Both the position numbers and the translations under genes were made by a program. DNA of 64,000 nucleotides, from the NCBI RefSeq assembly GCF_025370785.1, contig NZ_JAMXFA010000017.1:1-64000 (forward strand), in the 5' to 3' direction. Source of the stretch: Laspinema olomoucense D3b (GTDB lineage Bacteria > Cyanobacteriota > Cyanobacteriia > Cyanobacteriales > Laspinemataceae). The stretch's first letter is position 1; every line of letters begins with the position of its first letter. This document shows, one piece after another, positions 27,120 through 36,430 of the stretch. The notes under the pieces were generated by a model that was not told where the DNA came from, ran no database searches, and saw nothing but the letters and a program-made list of their open reading frames with translations.

Positions 27120-28850
27120 CTAATGAGAGAGTTTCTCTAGAAAAATCTGCCGATCATCGCGGTAGATGACTTTGAGTTTTTCCTGGAAAACTGTCATGAA
27201 GGCATCAATCCCTCGTCCGGTATTACAGTGGGGGCGATCGGGAAATTCAAAGTGATAGTCATCAAAAATAATCATGCCGCCTTCCTTGATAAGTCCCCAA
27301 CTTAACACGGCATCTTGGAGGACATCAATGGCAAAATGAGAGCCATCAATATAGACGATATGATAGGAATTTAAGGGGAGCGATCGCAATACTTCTTGGG
27401 AGAATCCCACTCGTTTATCGACTTTGTGTTTGGCTCCACTTTTTTCGATGTTTCCGTCAAATCTCTCTTCTACTGATTTCTGTACCGTTGGGTCATTCTT
27501 TTTACTGTCCACTACCCCTTCAAAATTATCAATACAGGTAATCCGCGCCGTTTCATGGGTCAGAATATTATCCAACAACCAACAACTCGCCATGCCTTCA
27601 AAACAGCCCACTTCTATCACTCTCAAGTTAGGCGTATTCGCATATTTCCGGAAATTCTGTTCCCATATTGGCATGACTCCAGTAAAACAATCGGCGCTGA
27701 TGTTATAGCCTTTTTGAGCAAATTTGAGGGTATAGGGAATCGTAGATAGTTTTTTCAGGAGTATTTCGTTATTGGGCTTAAATTCTAGGGCTTTCTTTAA
27801 AGCAATTTCAGCTTGATAAACTTTTTCGACGTTACTGGTAAATAAGCCTTGATAGTACAGGGACATCCCCAGGTTATAATGAGCATGACTGGAACTTGGC
27901 TCAAGTTCTACCATTTTTTTTGCGGCATTGGCGGCTTGGGCATATTTGCAATTCGCCCAACTTTTTTCAATAACACGCTGGTAAATGGTGCGGATTACTT
28001 CCTCAGATTGGGGGGTATAAATGGCGGATAAAATATAACGAGCGGAACCATATTCTGGATGATGGGGGGGGATTTGGCTTAAGAGTTCGGCGGCTTCTCT
28101 CAATTGCCCTTGGGCCAAAAATGCCATTCCTAGGGGGTAGGTGATAGAAATTTCAGGAACGAGTTCTTGAGCTTTATAGAAGCAGAAAATTGCGTCTTGA
28201 AATTCTCCATAATCGCAATGTTTTTGGGCTTTATTGCGATAATAATTTCCATAGGTTTCTTGGAGGGTAATATTCTGGTTCCAGTGGGGATGGTTTAAGA
28301 GGTTTTGGGTTAAAGCTGCTTCTAATAGGTTGAGGGATTTAACATGAAATATGGGGGTTAAAGCGAGTTGGCGTAAGACTTCGATGAGCAGGGGTTGGTT
28401 GAGGTTAGAAGAGTTGGAGGAGGCGAGTAATTCGGCAGTGGTGATTAACCGTTCGCTGAGGGTTGAGTCCAGGATGCCGAGGTGCAGGTAAAGTTGCAGA
28501 CGGGCGAGGTGGTTATTGATATCATTGGGGGCGATCGCACTGATGCGATCGCGCAAGACTAAGGCACTTTGCCAGTCCCTGACGGATTCCTGCTGGGTGG
28601 CGATCGCCCCTAAAAGCTCATAAATCTGCTGTGCCCATTGTTGAACTTGAGGCGGTGTTCCCTGGGACAATACCGCATTCCAACACTGTTCGGCTTCTGT
28701 TTGCTTTCCTTGCAGTAACAAGGCAATCCCTAAATACCAGTAATTGACAATTACCTGGGGCTGCGCTTGAATGTTTTGTCGGGATATGGCAATTGCACCC
28801 TCATAGTCTTGCTTTGCGAAATATTCCGTAACCATCGGTTGGACTTGCAT
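27120..28850 (-). CDS. TPR protein fused to class I SAM methyltransferase
   Basis: A 576-residue two-part protein. Residues 1-370 hold about eight tetratricopeptide repeats (for example MAFLAQGQLREAAELL and SSHAHYNLGMSLYYQGLF), a protein-binding scaffold. Residues about 385-565 are a class I methyltransferase-like domain of the Methyltransf_24 kind: LRVIEVGCFEGMASCWLL forms the SAM-binding loop, ITCIDNFEG the second strand, and YIDGSHFAIDVLQDA plus MIIFDDY the later strands. Such domains sit among glycan and secondary-product genes, but no substrate can be named. It starts at ATG on the minus strand and ends against a minisatellite. Confidence 0.88.
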   Translation of the reverse strand: MQVQPMVTEYFAKQDYEGAIAISRQNIQAQPQVIVNYWYLGIALLLQGKQTEAEQCWNAVLSQGTPPQVQQWAQQIYELLGAIATQQESVRDWQSALVLRDRISAIAPNDINNHLARLQLYLHLGILDSTLSERLITTAELLASSNSSNLNQPLLIEVLRQLALTPIFHVKSLNLLEAALTQNLLNHPHWNQNITLQETYGNYYRNKAQKHCDYGEFQDAIFCFYKAQELVPEISITYPLGMAFLAQGQLREAAELLSQIPPHHPEYGSARYILSAIYTPQSEEVIRTIYQRVIEKSWANCKYAQAANAAKKMVELEPSSSHAHYNLGMSLYYQGLFTSNVEKVYQAEIALKKALEFKPNNEILLKKLSTIPYTLKFAQKGYNISADCFTGVMPIWEQNFRKYANTPNLRVIEVGCFEGMASCWLLDNILTHETARITCIDNFEGVVDSKKNDPTVQKSVEERFDGNIEKSGAKHKVDKRVGFSQEVLRSLPLNSYHIVYIDGSHFAIDVLQDAVLSWGLIKEGGMIIFDDYHFEFPDRPHCNTGRGIDAFMTVFQEKLKVIYRDDRQIFLEKLSH

Positions 28851-29049
28851 GATTTCTCTTCCTATCTGTTCTTAATCAAGGGTTCAGGTTTCTACGATGA
28901 AATTTCCCCTATCCTCCAGGGATTTTTTTGAGGTCCTTTTTTTTAAGGGAACGATGTTCTGGCAGATTCAGGAAACACCCGCCTCCAAAAAATGGCCTTT
29001 AGTGAATTTTGGGGAATTCTCTAGGATACAAAATAATCCCAAAGAATCC

Positions 29050-29081
29050 AAAAAAAAACCGGGCTTTTGGCAAAACCCGGT
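29050..29081 (-). terminator. Rho-independent terminator of the aminotransferase gene
   Basis: Stem ACCGGG (29058-29063) with CCCGGT (29076-29081), extended by inner TTTTG/CAAAA pairing. On the minus strand it is followed by eight T (29057-29050). It lies 24 bp beyond the stop codon of the minus-strand aminotransferase gene. Confidence 0.8.
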
Positions 29082-29104
29082 GGATTCAAAACCTGGATCA
29101 GCCC

Positions 29105-30271
29105 TTACAAATGTTGCTGCAAGAATTTTTCCAATCTATCCAACCCCTTCTCAATGGTGGGTAAATCAGTGGCATAAGATAAGCGGATGCAGTCATCATC
29201 CCCGAAGGCAATTCCGGGAATGGCAGCAACCTGGTGAGATTCCAGTAAGGCATCACAGAATTTCAGGGATTTCATCCCGGTTTTAGTGATATTGAGAAAC
29301 ACATAAAAGGCACCTTCGGGTTCGGGACAACTGATATTGGACATCCCCCGAATTCGTTCTAAAACCGCTACCCGGCGCAGGGCAAAGGCTTGGAGCATTT
29401 CTTGGACACAATCTTGCGGGGATTCCAAGGCGGCGATCGCCCCATATTGAGCAAAGGTACAGACATTGGAGGTGCTGTGACTTTGAATGGTACTCGTTGC
29501 CTGAATCAGTTCCGCATCCCCCGCCAAATACCCAATCCGCCAACCCGTCATTGAGTATGCCTTGGCGAACCCATTACTGATAATGGTGCGTTTGAAGACT
29601 TCTTCGGAAACCTCACCGATACTCAAATGCTGGACATTGTTGTAGAGGATTTTCTCGTAAATCTCGTCGGAAACCACTAAAATATCCTGCTCAACCACCA
29701 CAGCAGCTAAGGCACGAATCTCGTCGGGGGAATAGACCATTCCCGTGGGATTAGAAGGGGAATTGAGAATAAATAGCTTGGTTTTTGGGGTGCAAGCGCT
29801 TCGCAGTTGGTCAGGGGTAATTTTATACCCACTTTCGGCAGTGGTGGAGACGATCACCGGGCTACCCCCGGCTAAGGTGACCATTTCTGGATAACTCAAC
29901 CAGAAGGGGGCTGGGATAATCACCTCATCCCCGGGGTCGAGAAGGGCCAGCATGAGGTTAAAGAGAGAATGCTTGCCGCCATTGGTAACGATGACATTTT
30001 TGGCGGAATAGTTAAGATGATTATCGGTTTTGAGCTTCTGGGCGATCGCTTCTCGTAACTGGGGTTCACCGGCAGCGGGTCCATATTTGGTTTTCCCGGC
30101 ATTCAATGCTTTTTCTGCTGCAATTTTGATATGGTTTGGGGTATCAAAATCCGGTTCACCCGCACTAAAACTACAAACATCTATCCCATCGGCTTTCATC
30201 GCCTTAGCTTTGGCGGCGATGGCCAAGGTCAGGGATGGCGTTACCTGTCCAACTCTTGCTGCCAGCTTCAT
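29105..30271 (-). CDS. aspC: Aspartate/class I aminotransferase
   Basis: A 388-residue PLP-dependent aminotransferase of the Ib (thermophile/cyanobacterial AspC) group, which interconverts aspartate and 2-oxoglutarate with oxaloacetate and glutamate; some members also use prephenate. Visible motifs are [11 protein letters not shown] (about 34-44), the aromatic-containing GKHSLFNL region, NSPSNPTG (about 170-177), and the PLP lysine in [16 protein letters not shown] (Lys about 237). Length and motifs are complete. It reads leftward, is 83 bp from the class I aldolase gene in the same direction, and ends in its own terminator. It links carbon and nitrogen metabolism. Confidence 0.92.
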   Translation of the reverse strand: MKLAARVGQVTPSLTLAIAAKAKAMKADGIDVCSFSAGEPDFDTPNHIKIAAEKALNAGKTKYGPAAGEPQLREAIAQKLKTDNHLNYSAKNVIVTNGGKHSLFNLMLALLDPGDEVIIPAPFWLSYPEMVTLAGGSPVIVSTTAESGYKITPDQLRSACTPKTKLFILNSPSNPTGMVYSPDEIRALAAVVVEQDILVVSDEIYEKILYNNVQHLSIGEVSEEVFKRTIISNGFAKAYSMTGWRIGYLAGDAELIQATSTIQSHSTSNVCTFAQYGAIAALESPQDCVQEMLQAFALRRVAVLERIRGMSNISCPEPEGAFYVFLNITKTGMKSLKFCDALLESHQVAAIPGIAFGDDDCIRLSYATDLPTIEKGLDRLEKFLQQHL

Positions 30272-30354
30272 TTGCCTACTTCAACTGAGAATAAATTTAA
30301 GGATATGCTTCAAAGCTCAGAATATCCTACTCTACCCACTCTGAGGCAAGGATG

Positions 30355-31440
30355 TCAGGCGATCGTGACATCGGAGGACAGATAAACTTCTTGGATGGCA
30401 TGAAACAATTTGACGCCTTCCTCAAAGGGTCGTTGGAAGGCTTTGCGTCCGGAAATTAACCCACAGCCCCCAGCCCGCTTGTTAATCACGGCGGTTCGCA
30501 CGGCTTGGGCGAAGTCGTTGTCCCCGGCAGAACTGCCTCCGGAATTAATCAATCCGGCACGTCCAGCATAGCAGTTGAGCAGTTGGTATCGGGTCATGTC
30601 AATGGGATGGTTTGAGGTTAAATCGGTCTCGACTCGCTGATCGGTGCGTCCGTATTTTTCGCCCAAGGCTTGGGAAACTGCCCCATATCCGCCATTGCAT
30701 TCCGGTTGTTTCTGTTTGATGATATCGGCTTGGATGGTGACTCCGAGGTGATTGGCTTGTCCGGTGAGGTCAGCGGCGAGATGATAGTCTTGGTCTTGTT
30801 TAAAGGCGCTATTTCGCAGGTAACACCAGAGGATGGTTGCCATGCCATATTCGTGCGCTTGGGCGAAGGCGGCGCTAACTTCCTGGATCTGCCGGGTGGA
30901 TTCCGGGGACCCAAAGTAAATGGTTGCGCCGACGGCAACGGCCCCTAAGTTCCAAGCTTGTTCGACGCTGGCAAACATGATTTGGTCATATTGGTTGGGA
31001 ACGGTGAGCAGTTCGTTATGGTTGAGTTTGAGGATAAAGGGGATTTTGTGGGCGTATTTGCGGGAGACGCTGCCGAGGACGCCTAGGGTGGTGGCAACGG
31101 CGTTACAGCCTCCGGCGACTGCTAATTTAATAATGTTTTCGGGATCAAAGTAGATCGGGTTGGGGGCAAAGGAGGCGGCGGCAGAATGTTCGATGCCTTG
31201 ATCGACGGGGAGAATGGAGAGGTAGCCGGTATGGGCGAGATTTCCGTGGGAATACAGTTGCTGCAGCGATCGCAATACGGGCACTGGGCGATCGCTACTG
31301 GCTGCCACTCGGTCAATCCAATCCGGTCCCGGCAACTGAAACATCTGTTTGGGAAGTTTGGCCTGATATGTGAGCAAATCTTCTGCTTCATCTCCCAGGA
31401 TCGAGGCGATCGCCGAGGGTGTTGATAGGGTAGTTATCAT
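30355..31440 (-). CDS. fda: Class I fructose-bisphosphate aldolase
   Basis: A 361-residue aldolase of the bacterial/archaeal DhnA-like class I type, forming fructose-1,6-bisphosphate from triose phosphates through a Schiff-base lysine rather than a metal. [12 protein letters not shown] (about 93-104), [11 protein letters not shown], and [15 protein letters not shown] with the downstream [15 protein letters not shown] are typical phosphate-binding and catalytic regions. Cyanobacteria often have this enzyme besides the class II enzyme of the Calvin cycle; the class I enzyme is usually less abundant and stress- or sugar-responsive. Starts at ATG. The aspartate aminotransferase gene follows in the same direction, but each has its own spacer. 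Confidence 0.93.
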   Translation of the reverse strand: MITTLSTPSAIASILGDEAEDLLTYQAKLPKQMFQLPGPDWIDRVAASSDRPVPVLRSLQQLYSHGNLAHTGYLSILPVDQGIEHSAAASFAPNPIYFDPENIIKLAVAGGCNAVATTLGVLGSVSRKYAHKIPFILKLNHNELLTVPNQYDQIMFASVEQAWNLGAVAVGATIYFGSPESTRQIQEVSAAFAQAHEYGMATILWCYLRNSAFKQDQDYHLAADLTGQANHLGVTIQADIIKQKQPECNGGYGAVSQALGEKYGRTDQRVETDLTSNHPIDMTRYQLLNCYAGRAGLINSGGSSAGDNDFAQAVRTAVINKRAGGCGLISGRKAFQRPFEEGVKLFHAIQEVYLSSDVTIA

Positions 31441-32014
31441 GGTATTTTACCTCACAATTTTCTAAACTCCACTGTTTTATCCTATCGTTTCCTTCTGGAG
31501 ACTGTGGCCTGATGCAGTCATTAATAAGGCAGATTTTTCTGTTAATAAATCCTCTTTTTTGCCGCAACTGTAGCAACTTCATCCGGTCTGATCCGAGGAT
31601 TGAGTCGGTGCTGATTTATGTCATTAGATAGAACACAACTCCCCAAGGTGAGGGGTAAGATGGACCCTGTTATCCAGCTAAAACCAGCCAAATTTAAGAA
31701 GATTTAGGCATGGAATTAAGGCAAGGAAGGTTAAGCGGACTTGTGCAAATATCGGGGGAAATCACTTATTAAAATCGGGAAAACTCAGGGGCGATCGCCA
31801 ACTTACCGGGGCACATTTTAGCCACCCTAAAACAATTGGCCAATTATATCATAAGCTGCCCAAGAGCGCCCCAGGAAAGGTAATGGGCTACCCAGTGAAA
31901 AGACAATCCCTTGGGGGGATTACTTCCCGAGAAAAGGTCCTATTGATTTAGACCCCTTCGGAAAATAAATCAACCCTCACAGAACAACAATCAAAGATAA
32001 ATCAGGAGAAGATA
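31441..32014. other. Intergenic region between fda and stress-type gene
   Basis: 574 bp between two divergent genes. It contains a HIP1 site near 31792 and promoter regions for both genes but no recognisable gene or RNA. AGGAGAA at 32004-32010 is the ribosome binding site of the next gene. Confidence 0.45.
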
Positions 32015-32560
32015 ATGGCTTTAGCATTACAAAAACGGGCGATCGGTGTATTTGAAGATAGCCAAACCACAGAAAATGCCTTGAATGCTCTCCGGGAGTC
32101 AGGGTTCTCAATGGAAAACATTTTAGTTGCTACACAAGATAATATCCCCGATGATATGGAGAGTCCCGATAGTGAATTTTTGGAAAATCGCACTGTTGAA
32201 GGATTAGGAAAGGGGGTCTTGAATGGAACGGTTTTCGGGGCGATCGCTGGTTTATTTAGTGGCCTGACTACCTTATTTCTCCCGGGACTTGGGCCGATCG
32301 CCATCGTCGGTCCAGTTGCCACCATCGCCGGTTTGACCGCCGCAGGCAGCTTTTATGGGGCGCTAGGGGGTGCGATCGTCGGGACGGTTGCCGGAGACAA
32401 ATTGACCACAGGTCAGGCCAATATTTATCACCAACATTTGACCCAAGGACATTATTTAGTCCGGCTAGAAGGGACTGATGAAGAAATTAGTCAAGCTGAA
32501 GCTATTTTGAGCCAGCATGATATTCAAGAATGGCAACGGTATCAATCCAACGACACTTGA
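32015..32560 (+). CDS. General stress-type protein with glycine-zipper hydrophobic core
   Basis: A 181-residue protein. Residues 1-50 look like a small ferredoxin-like domain (KRAIGVFEDSQTTENALNAL), the arrangement of the B. subtilis general stress protein 17M family. Residues about 65-125 are Gly/Ala-rich hydrophobic segments (VFGAIAGLFSG, GALGGAIVGTVAG), forming a glycine-zipper membrane or oligomer segment. A second small alpha/beta region follows (HYLVRLEGTDEEISQAEAIL). A good ribosome binding site lies upstream. The family is common in cyanobacteria, often several copies per genome; direct functional data are lacking. A cytoplasmic-membrane or thylakoid association is an inference from the glycine zipper. 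Confidence 0.75.
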   Translation: MALALQKRAIGVFEDSQTTENALNALRESGFSMENILVATQDNIPDDMESPDSEFLENRTVEGLGKGVLNGTVFGAIAGLFSGLTTLFLPGLGPIAIVGPVATIAGLTAAGSFYGALGGAIVGTVAGDKLTTGQANIYHQHLTQGHYLVRLEGTDEEISQAEAILSQHDIQEWQRYQSNDT

Positions 32561-32781
32561 TGATTTTTGAGTCAAGCCCCACTTTCATTTTTTTCAAATT
32601 ATCGTTCCCTTTTTTGTTACTACAAAGGCTTTGGTTTTGTAAAATTTTCTCTATCAAAAGTTGAAAAAAAAAGGAAAGGAAAATCATAGTATCTCTTTCA
32701 TCTGATAGAGGATGAACTCTCAAATTTGCTCGACCATGTTCATTAATTCAAGAGAGCTTAAATATCAAAGGAGAATAACTC

Positions 32782-33648
32782 ATGAGCAGCACACCGATAA
32801 ATAATATCCAGAAAATCCTCGGCCTAGGTGCCGCCGTATCATTAGGCGCAGCGGTACTTCCTGTAACCTCGATCGCAGCCCCAGAGGGTGCACCCCTTGA
32901 CCAGACGCAAGCTCAAATTGCGCAATCCCCCGCTTGCCGTGCAGTCGATGCAGACCCCGGTTTAAACATTCGCTCCCAACCTGGGGGAGAAATCATCGGG
33001 AGTGTCGAGAATAACAACCTGATTGCTCTACAAAACCCGAATCCCCAAGGTCAAGACTGGGTAGAGATTCAAGCGCCTATGAATGGCTATGTGGCCGCCG
33101 CTTATCTGAACTACTGTTCAGAAGCAGCAGCTCAACAGCAACCCATTGCGAGAGTTGACCAGCAAGGAACAATGAGTCAACAACCCGCACAAACCCAACC
33201 GGTACAAATGAATCAACCGGGTCAAATGAATCAACCCGCACAAACCCAACCGGGTCAAATGAATCAACCGGCACAAATGAACCAACCCATGAACCAACCG
33301 GGTCAAATGAACCAACCCATGAACCAACCGGCACAAATGAACCAACCGGGTCAAATGAACCAACCCATGAACCAATCGGGTCAAATGAATCAACCGGATC
33401 AAATGAACCAACCGGGTCAGACTCAAGAATCCCGGACCCAGACGGAAGGTGAGAGTTGTCGGGCAATCAGTTCCGATGATGGATTGAACGTGCGATCGCA
33501 ACCCGAGGTGGAAAGCGAAGTCATCACCACCTTGCCTGATGACACCCAAGTGCAAATTCAAAATTCCGGTGAAGATGGATGGGTGCCGATTTCCGAACCC
33601 ATTCAAGGGTATGTTGCCGCCGAAAACCTCATTATGTGCGGTCAGTAG
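32782..33648 (+). CDS. Exported protein with two SH3b domains and MNQP repeats
   Basis: A 288-residue protein. Residues 1-33 resemble a signal peptide (hydrophobic core ILGLGAAVSLGAAVLPV, then SIAAPEG). Two bacterial SH3-like domains occupy about 50-112 (DADPGLNIRSQPGGEIIG) and 222-286 (SSDDGLNVRSQPEVESEV), each ending in a motif with GYVAA and a Cys; each domain has a Cys pair that could form a disulfide. Between them a low-complexity linker of about 95 residues repeats QMNQP and PMNQP units. SH3b domains commonly bind cell-wall peptides. It starts at ATG behind AGGAG and is likely periplasmic or cell-wall associated; its specific function is unknown. Confidence 0.82.
   Translation: MSSTPINNIQKILGLGAAVSLGAAVLPVTSIAAPEGAPLDQTQAQIAQSPACRAVDADPGLNIRSQPGGEIIGSVENNNLIALQNPNPQGQDWVEIQAPMNGYVAAAYLNYCSEAAAQQQPIARVDQQGTMSQQPAQTQPVQMNQPGQMNQPAQTQPGQMNQPAQMNQPMNQPGQMNQPMNQPAQMNQPGQMNQPMNQSGQMNQPDQMNQPGQTQESRTQTEGESCRAISSDDGLNVRSQPEVESEVITTLPDDTQVQIQNSGEDGWVPISEPIQGYVAAENLIMCGQ
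33200..33425 (+). repeat. In-frame tandem repeats coding for MNQP units
   Basis: Short repeats built from CAAATGAATCAACCG and ATGAACCAACCG units (15 and 12 bp), always multiples of three, encode the linker between the two SH3b domains. This structure is prone to copy-number change by slippage without breaking the frame. Confidence 0.85.
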
Positions 33649-33931
33649 AGGTAGATTTTCAAATCCCTGACTAAATATAACTAAACTCGGGGAAAGAGCG
33701 AGTATAAATCCCCAATGTTATCTCATTCTTTCCCCGCAAAATGCCCCTTTCTGTTTGCAGAAGGGGGTAATTTGCCGTCATTGCAGAGGGCTTTCCAGAA
33801 AGGGGCGAAAACGCCGTTTCTGGCCCCTGAACGCTAAAACCATACCCGCATCCTAGTCCAGAAGGAGCAAACCGCCTACTATAGTTAAGAACCATTCAGT
33901 AAATCTCAACCTAACCTAAAACCTAAAGCTT

Positions 33932-34858
33932 ATGAAAATTGCGATCGCGGGTGCGACAGGATTCGTCGGCAGTCGATTAGTGGAGAGACTCCAACAAGCG
34001 GGTGATCAAGTCTTGATATTAACCCGCAATCCGACCAAAGCCAAGCGCGTCTTTCCCGATGCCGCCTTCCCCAATTTAGAAATCGTTGCCTATACCCCCA
34101 CGGAATCCGGTCCCTGGCAACAAGCACTCAGCGGGTGTGATGGGGTGGTGAATCTTGCCGGTGCTCCCATCGCGGACGAACGCTGGACCCCCGAACGCAA
34201 ACAGGAGATTCTCCACAGTCGCAAACTCGGAACGCGCAAAATTGTCGAGGCGATCGCCGCTGCCAATCCTAAACCCTCGGTCCTCGTCAATTCTTCCGCC
34301 ATTGGATACTACGGTAGCAGCGAAACCGCCACCTTTGAGGAAACCAGCGCATCCGGTAACGATTTTCTCGCCCAAGTCTGTCAGGAGTGGGAAAACGAGG
34401 CGCAGCAGGTGAAGCAATCCGGGACTCGTTTGGCGATTATTCGGACCGGCATCGTGGTTGGCAACGGGGGGGCGATCGCCAAAATGCTCACACCCTTTCG
34501 ACTCCTCGCCGGAGGCCCTCTAGGCAGCGGTCATCAATGGTTTTCCTGGATTCATCGTGAAGACTTGGTAAACCTGATTCTCTTAACCTTACAACGGTCC
34601 GATATCCAAGGCATCCTCAACGGAACCGCCCCCAACCCCGTTCGCATGAACGAATTATGCCACATTCTCGGACAAGTCCTCCATCGCCCCTCCTGGCTAC
34701 CCGTCCCCGATTTTGCCCTTCACCTTATCCTCGGGGAAGCCGCACAAGTCGTCCTTGAAGGACAGCAAGTGTTACCCAAACGCCCCCTAGAATACGGCTT
34801 CGAGTACCGCTATCCCACAGTAAAACCGGCTTTAGAAGAGGTTGTATCTCACGGGTAA
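33932..34858 (+). CDS. TIGR01777 family NAD(P)-dependent oxidoreductase/epimerase-like protein
   Basis: A 308-residue protein of the extended short-chain dehydrogenase fold. The nucleotide-binding GATGFVG motif sits at residues 7-13. [19 protein letters not shown] (about 72-90) and [10 protein letters not shown] (about 116-125; Tyr of the catalytic YxxxK-like site replaced by the family's own pattern) are diagnostic for TIGR01777, the YfcH/SulA-annotated group. The C-terminus has a DUF1731-like segment ([27 protein letters not shown]). In cyanobacteria it is annotated as a thylakoid/cell-division-related epimerase, but no reaction is established. Complete length, ATG start, transcribed alone. 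Confidence 0.9.
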   Translation: MKIAIAGATGFVGSRLVERLQQAGDQVLILTRNPTKAKRVFPDAAFPNLEIVAYTPTESGPWQQALSGCDGVVNLAGAPIADERWTPERKQEILHSRKLGTRKIVEAIAAANPKPSVLVNSSAIGYYGSSETATFEETSASGNDFLAQVCQEWENEAQQVKQSGTRLAIIRTGIVVGNGGAIAKMLTPFRLLAGGPLGSGHQWFSWIHREDLVNLILLTLQRSDIQGILNGTAPNPVRMNELCHILGQVLHRPSWLPVPDFALHLILGEAAQVVLEGQQVLPKRPLEYGFEYRYPTVKPALEEVVSHG

Positions 34859-35410
34859 CAGCAAGGACAAGAATAAAAGCTAAAATTCTTCGAGGGTTTG
34901 TAGTAACGACTGAAGTCTTTATCCCCTGTTCGTCGGATAGATCAGGACTTACCCAGCTTTTGAGAATCTACCCTAAATTGTAGAGGCGATTCGTTTGGAT
35001 GCCTCTACATTTAGCGCAGTTCTTGATAAATTAAAGCCGTCTCAACCTCTGGGAGTAAAATGTTTGGGTAGATGGACTTATATTACAAAAACGACGCAGG
35101 CGAGTGGTTGATTATCAACTACAAAGCAGGGGACAGAATCAAACTCAAAAGCATTAACTTAAGTTTCTCGATTGAACAAGTCTATCGCGGGCTTGATCTA
35201 ACCCTAGACCTAAAAACTTGAGTTCAAACGATCACCCTCAACGAACTAACCCCAGACCTCAAATTCAGGAACCAGAAAAAATAGCCAAATTTTTAATTAT
35301 GATTGACCCAAATTCCCAGCCCTCTCTCGCCCAATGGAGCAAAGCGAAATATTTAAAAAATTCTTACTCCAAAAACTGTTGATGTAGGTACTAAAATAAA
35401 GGCCAAATTT
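34859..35410. other. Intergenic region with a repeat and gene remnant
   Basis: 552 bp. At about 34897-34917 it carries GTTTGTAGTAACGACTGAAG, a repeat that recurs inverted at about 50539-50562. At 35072-35221 there is a short remnant that reads like the end of a Uma2 family protein. The rest shows nothing recognisable. Confidence 0.5.
35072..35221 (+). pseudogene. Probable Uma2-family C-terminal remnant
   Basis: A 49-codon frame (LYYKNDAGEWLIINYKAGD, then IKLKSINLSFSIEQVYRGL) resembles the C-terminal end of cyanobacterial Uma2 (DUF820) proteins, nuclease-fold proteins that occur in many copies. An in-frame TAG lies immediately before the only ATG, and no N-terminal catalytic part is present upstream, so it looks like the tail of a decayed gene. 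The assignment is from pattern memory and is tentative. Confidence 0.4.
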
Positions 35411-35599
35411 ATGGAAAAAGTTATTCACAAAACCACGAAGAAACAACAAACTAGCGACTTTCAATACTGGCAAAATCAGCCCCCCCTTAAACGCCTCGAA
35501 GCCCTAGAACAAATCCGCCGAGAATACCATCAATATAAATACAATGCTGAACCCCGACTTCAAAGAGTTTATACAATTATTAAACGCCAATCAAGTTAA
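35411..35599 (+). CDS. Small protein upstream of nucleotidyltransferase (antitoxin-like)
   Basis: A 62-residue charged protein (FQYWQNQPPLKRLEALEQIRREYHQ and PRLQRVYTIIKRQ, given in parts) with no membrane span. Small genes of this type precede a nucleotidyltransferase gene in many cyanobacteria, like a toxin-antitoxin pair. The nucleotidyltransferase starts at 35544, inside this gene in another frame, so the two overlap by 56 bp and must be translated in a coupled way. I recognise the arrangement but no named family for the small protein; which partner, if any, is the toxin is not shown. Confidence 0.68.
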   Translation: MEKVIHKTTKKQQTSDFQYWQNQPPLKRLEALEQIRREYHQYKYNAEPRLQRVYTIIKRQSS

Positions 35600-35981
35600 C
35601 TATTTGATTATTGGGGGTTATGCCGTTGCCATTCATGGACACCCTCGCTACACCAAAGATATAGATATTTGGGTAGAAATGTCATCAGAAAACGCCGATA
35701 AAATCATAACGGCCCTTGAGCAATTCGGCTTTGGTAGCCTGGGCTTATCTGCCCAAGACTTTCAAACCCCGGATCAAATCATTCAACTGGGTTACCCCCC
35801 CAATCGCATTGATCTCATTACCACCCCTGACGGCATTGATTTTGAAACCTGCTATCGTTCAAAAACTGAGGTTATTGTTGACGATATTCCGGTTCAATTT
35901 ATCGATCTGGACAATCTAAAAAAGAATAAAAAAGCATCTGGCAGACTACAGGATCTAGCCGATCTAGAAAATCTGGAATAA
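35544..35981 (+). CDS. Nucleotidyltransferase (AbiEii/DUF6036-like), TA-module type
   Basis: A 145-residue minimal nucleotidyltransferase of the pol-beta fold. The GGYAVAIHGHPRYTKDIDIWVE motif (in two parts, about residues 23-44) carries the GG loop and the DxD metal-binding acids, and NRIDLIT (about 93-99) carries the third acidic position. It is shorter than full AbiEii toxins and resembles the small antitoxin/transferase partners seen in cyanobacterial modules. It overlaps the preceding small gene by 56 bp. The target (tRNA, protein or another) is unknown. Gene and partner lie in an accessory stretch with gene remnants, consistent with a mobile history. Confidence 0.82.
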   Translation: MLNPDFKEFIQLLNANQVNYLIIGGYAVAIHGHPRYTKDIDIWVEMSSENADKIITALEQFGFGSLGLSAQDFQTPDQIIQLGYPPNRIDLITTPDGIDFETCYRSKTEVIVDDIPVQFIDLDNLKKNKKASGRLQDLADLENLE

Positions 35982-36153
35982 TATTGAGCGAGTCAAGGAT
36001 ACTGCTTGCTAAAAACGGCTCTATCTAGCATAACAGGGTCTCAGACAAAACCCTCACCTCGTTCTTTCCAAATACAACCCCTTGATCTACCCCGATCGCC
36101 CTTACCCCACTGCAACCCCACCCACAACCCCCAAGAAAGAGTTGTTACCCCCC

Positions 36154-36189
36154 AAAAAAAATGTGGCTGTACCTGAATTCAGGACAGCC
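36154..36189 (-). terminator. Terminator of the 63-residue gene
   Basis: A near-perfect palindrome, GGCTGT/ACAGCC outside CCTGAATTCAGG with one bulged base (36165-36189). On the minus strand it is followed by a run of T (36161-36154). It lies about 50 bp past the stop of the small minus-strand gene and supports that gene being real. Confidence 0.75.
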
Positions 36190-36238
36190 GCCCAAGCTTA
36201 CTATTCTGGGTAGAATGTGAAGTTTTCTTAACTTCCTA

Positions 36239-36430
36239 CTAATCGAGGGCGTCCCCTAATTCGGGATCCGCTTCCAAATTATCCGGATCGACATAGTGGC
36301 AGGAATTTTCGACGCAAATCAGCGCCCAGCCAGAATCTTCAATGCCCATCAGCTTATAGGAGGCTTCTTGAACGAAAAATCCTTTATGATTACGGGTTTC
36401 GGGTTTGACAGTAACGTTATCCATAGTCAT
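36239..36430 (-). CDS. Small acidic protein of unknown function
   Basis: A 63-residue soluble protein ending ADPELGDALD, acidic overall, with one Cys pair region (ALICVENSCHYVDP). I do not recognise a family. Support comes from the gene's setting: an AAGGAG-type ribosome binding site upstream of ATG 36430 on the minus strand, and a well-formed terminator about 50 bp downstream. It may begin at the second ATG two codons later. The 540 bp to the right form a long divergent promoter region shared with the exported-protein cluster. Confidence 0.6.
   Translation of the reverse strand: MTMDNVTVKPETRNHKGFFVQEASYKLMGIEDSGWALICVENSCHYVDPDNLEADPELGDALD

Noticed and set aside
33077-33606. Two antisense frames opposite the SH3b-repeat gene
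   Set aside because: They are mirror translations of the MNQP-coding repeats, with no signal for translation.
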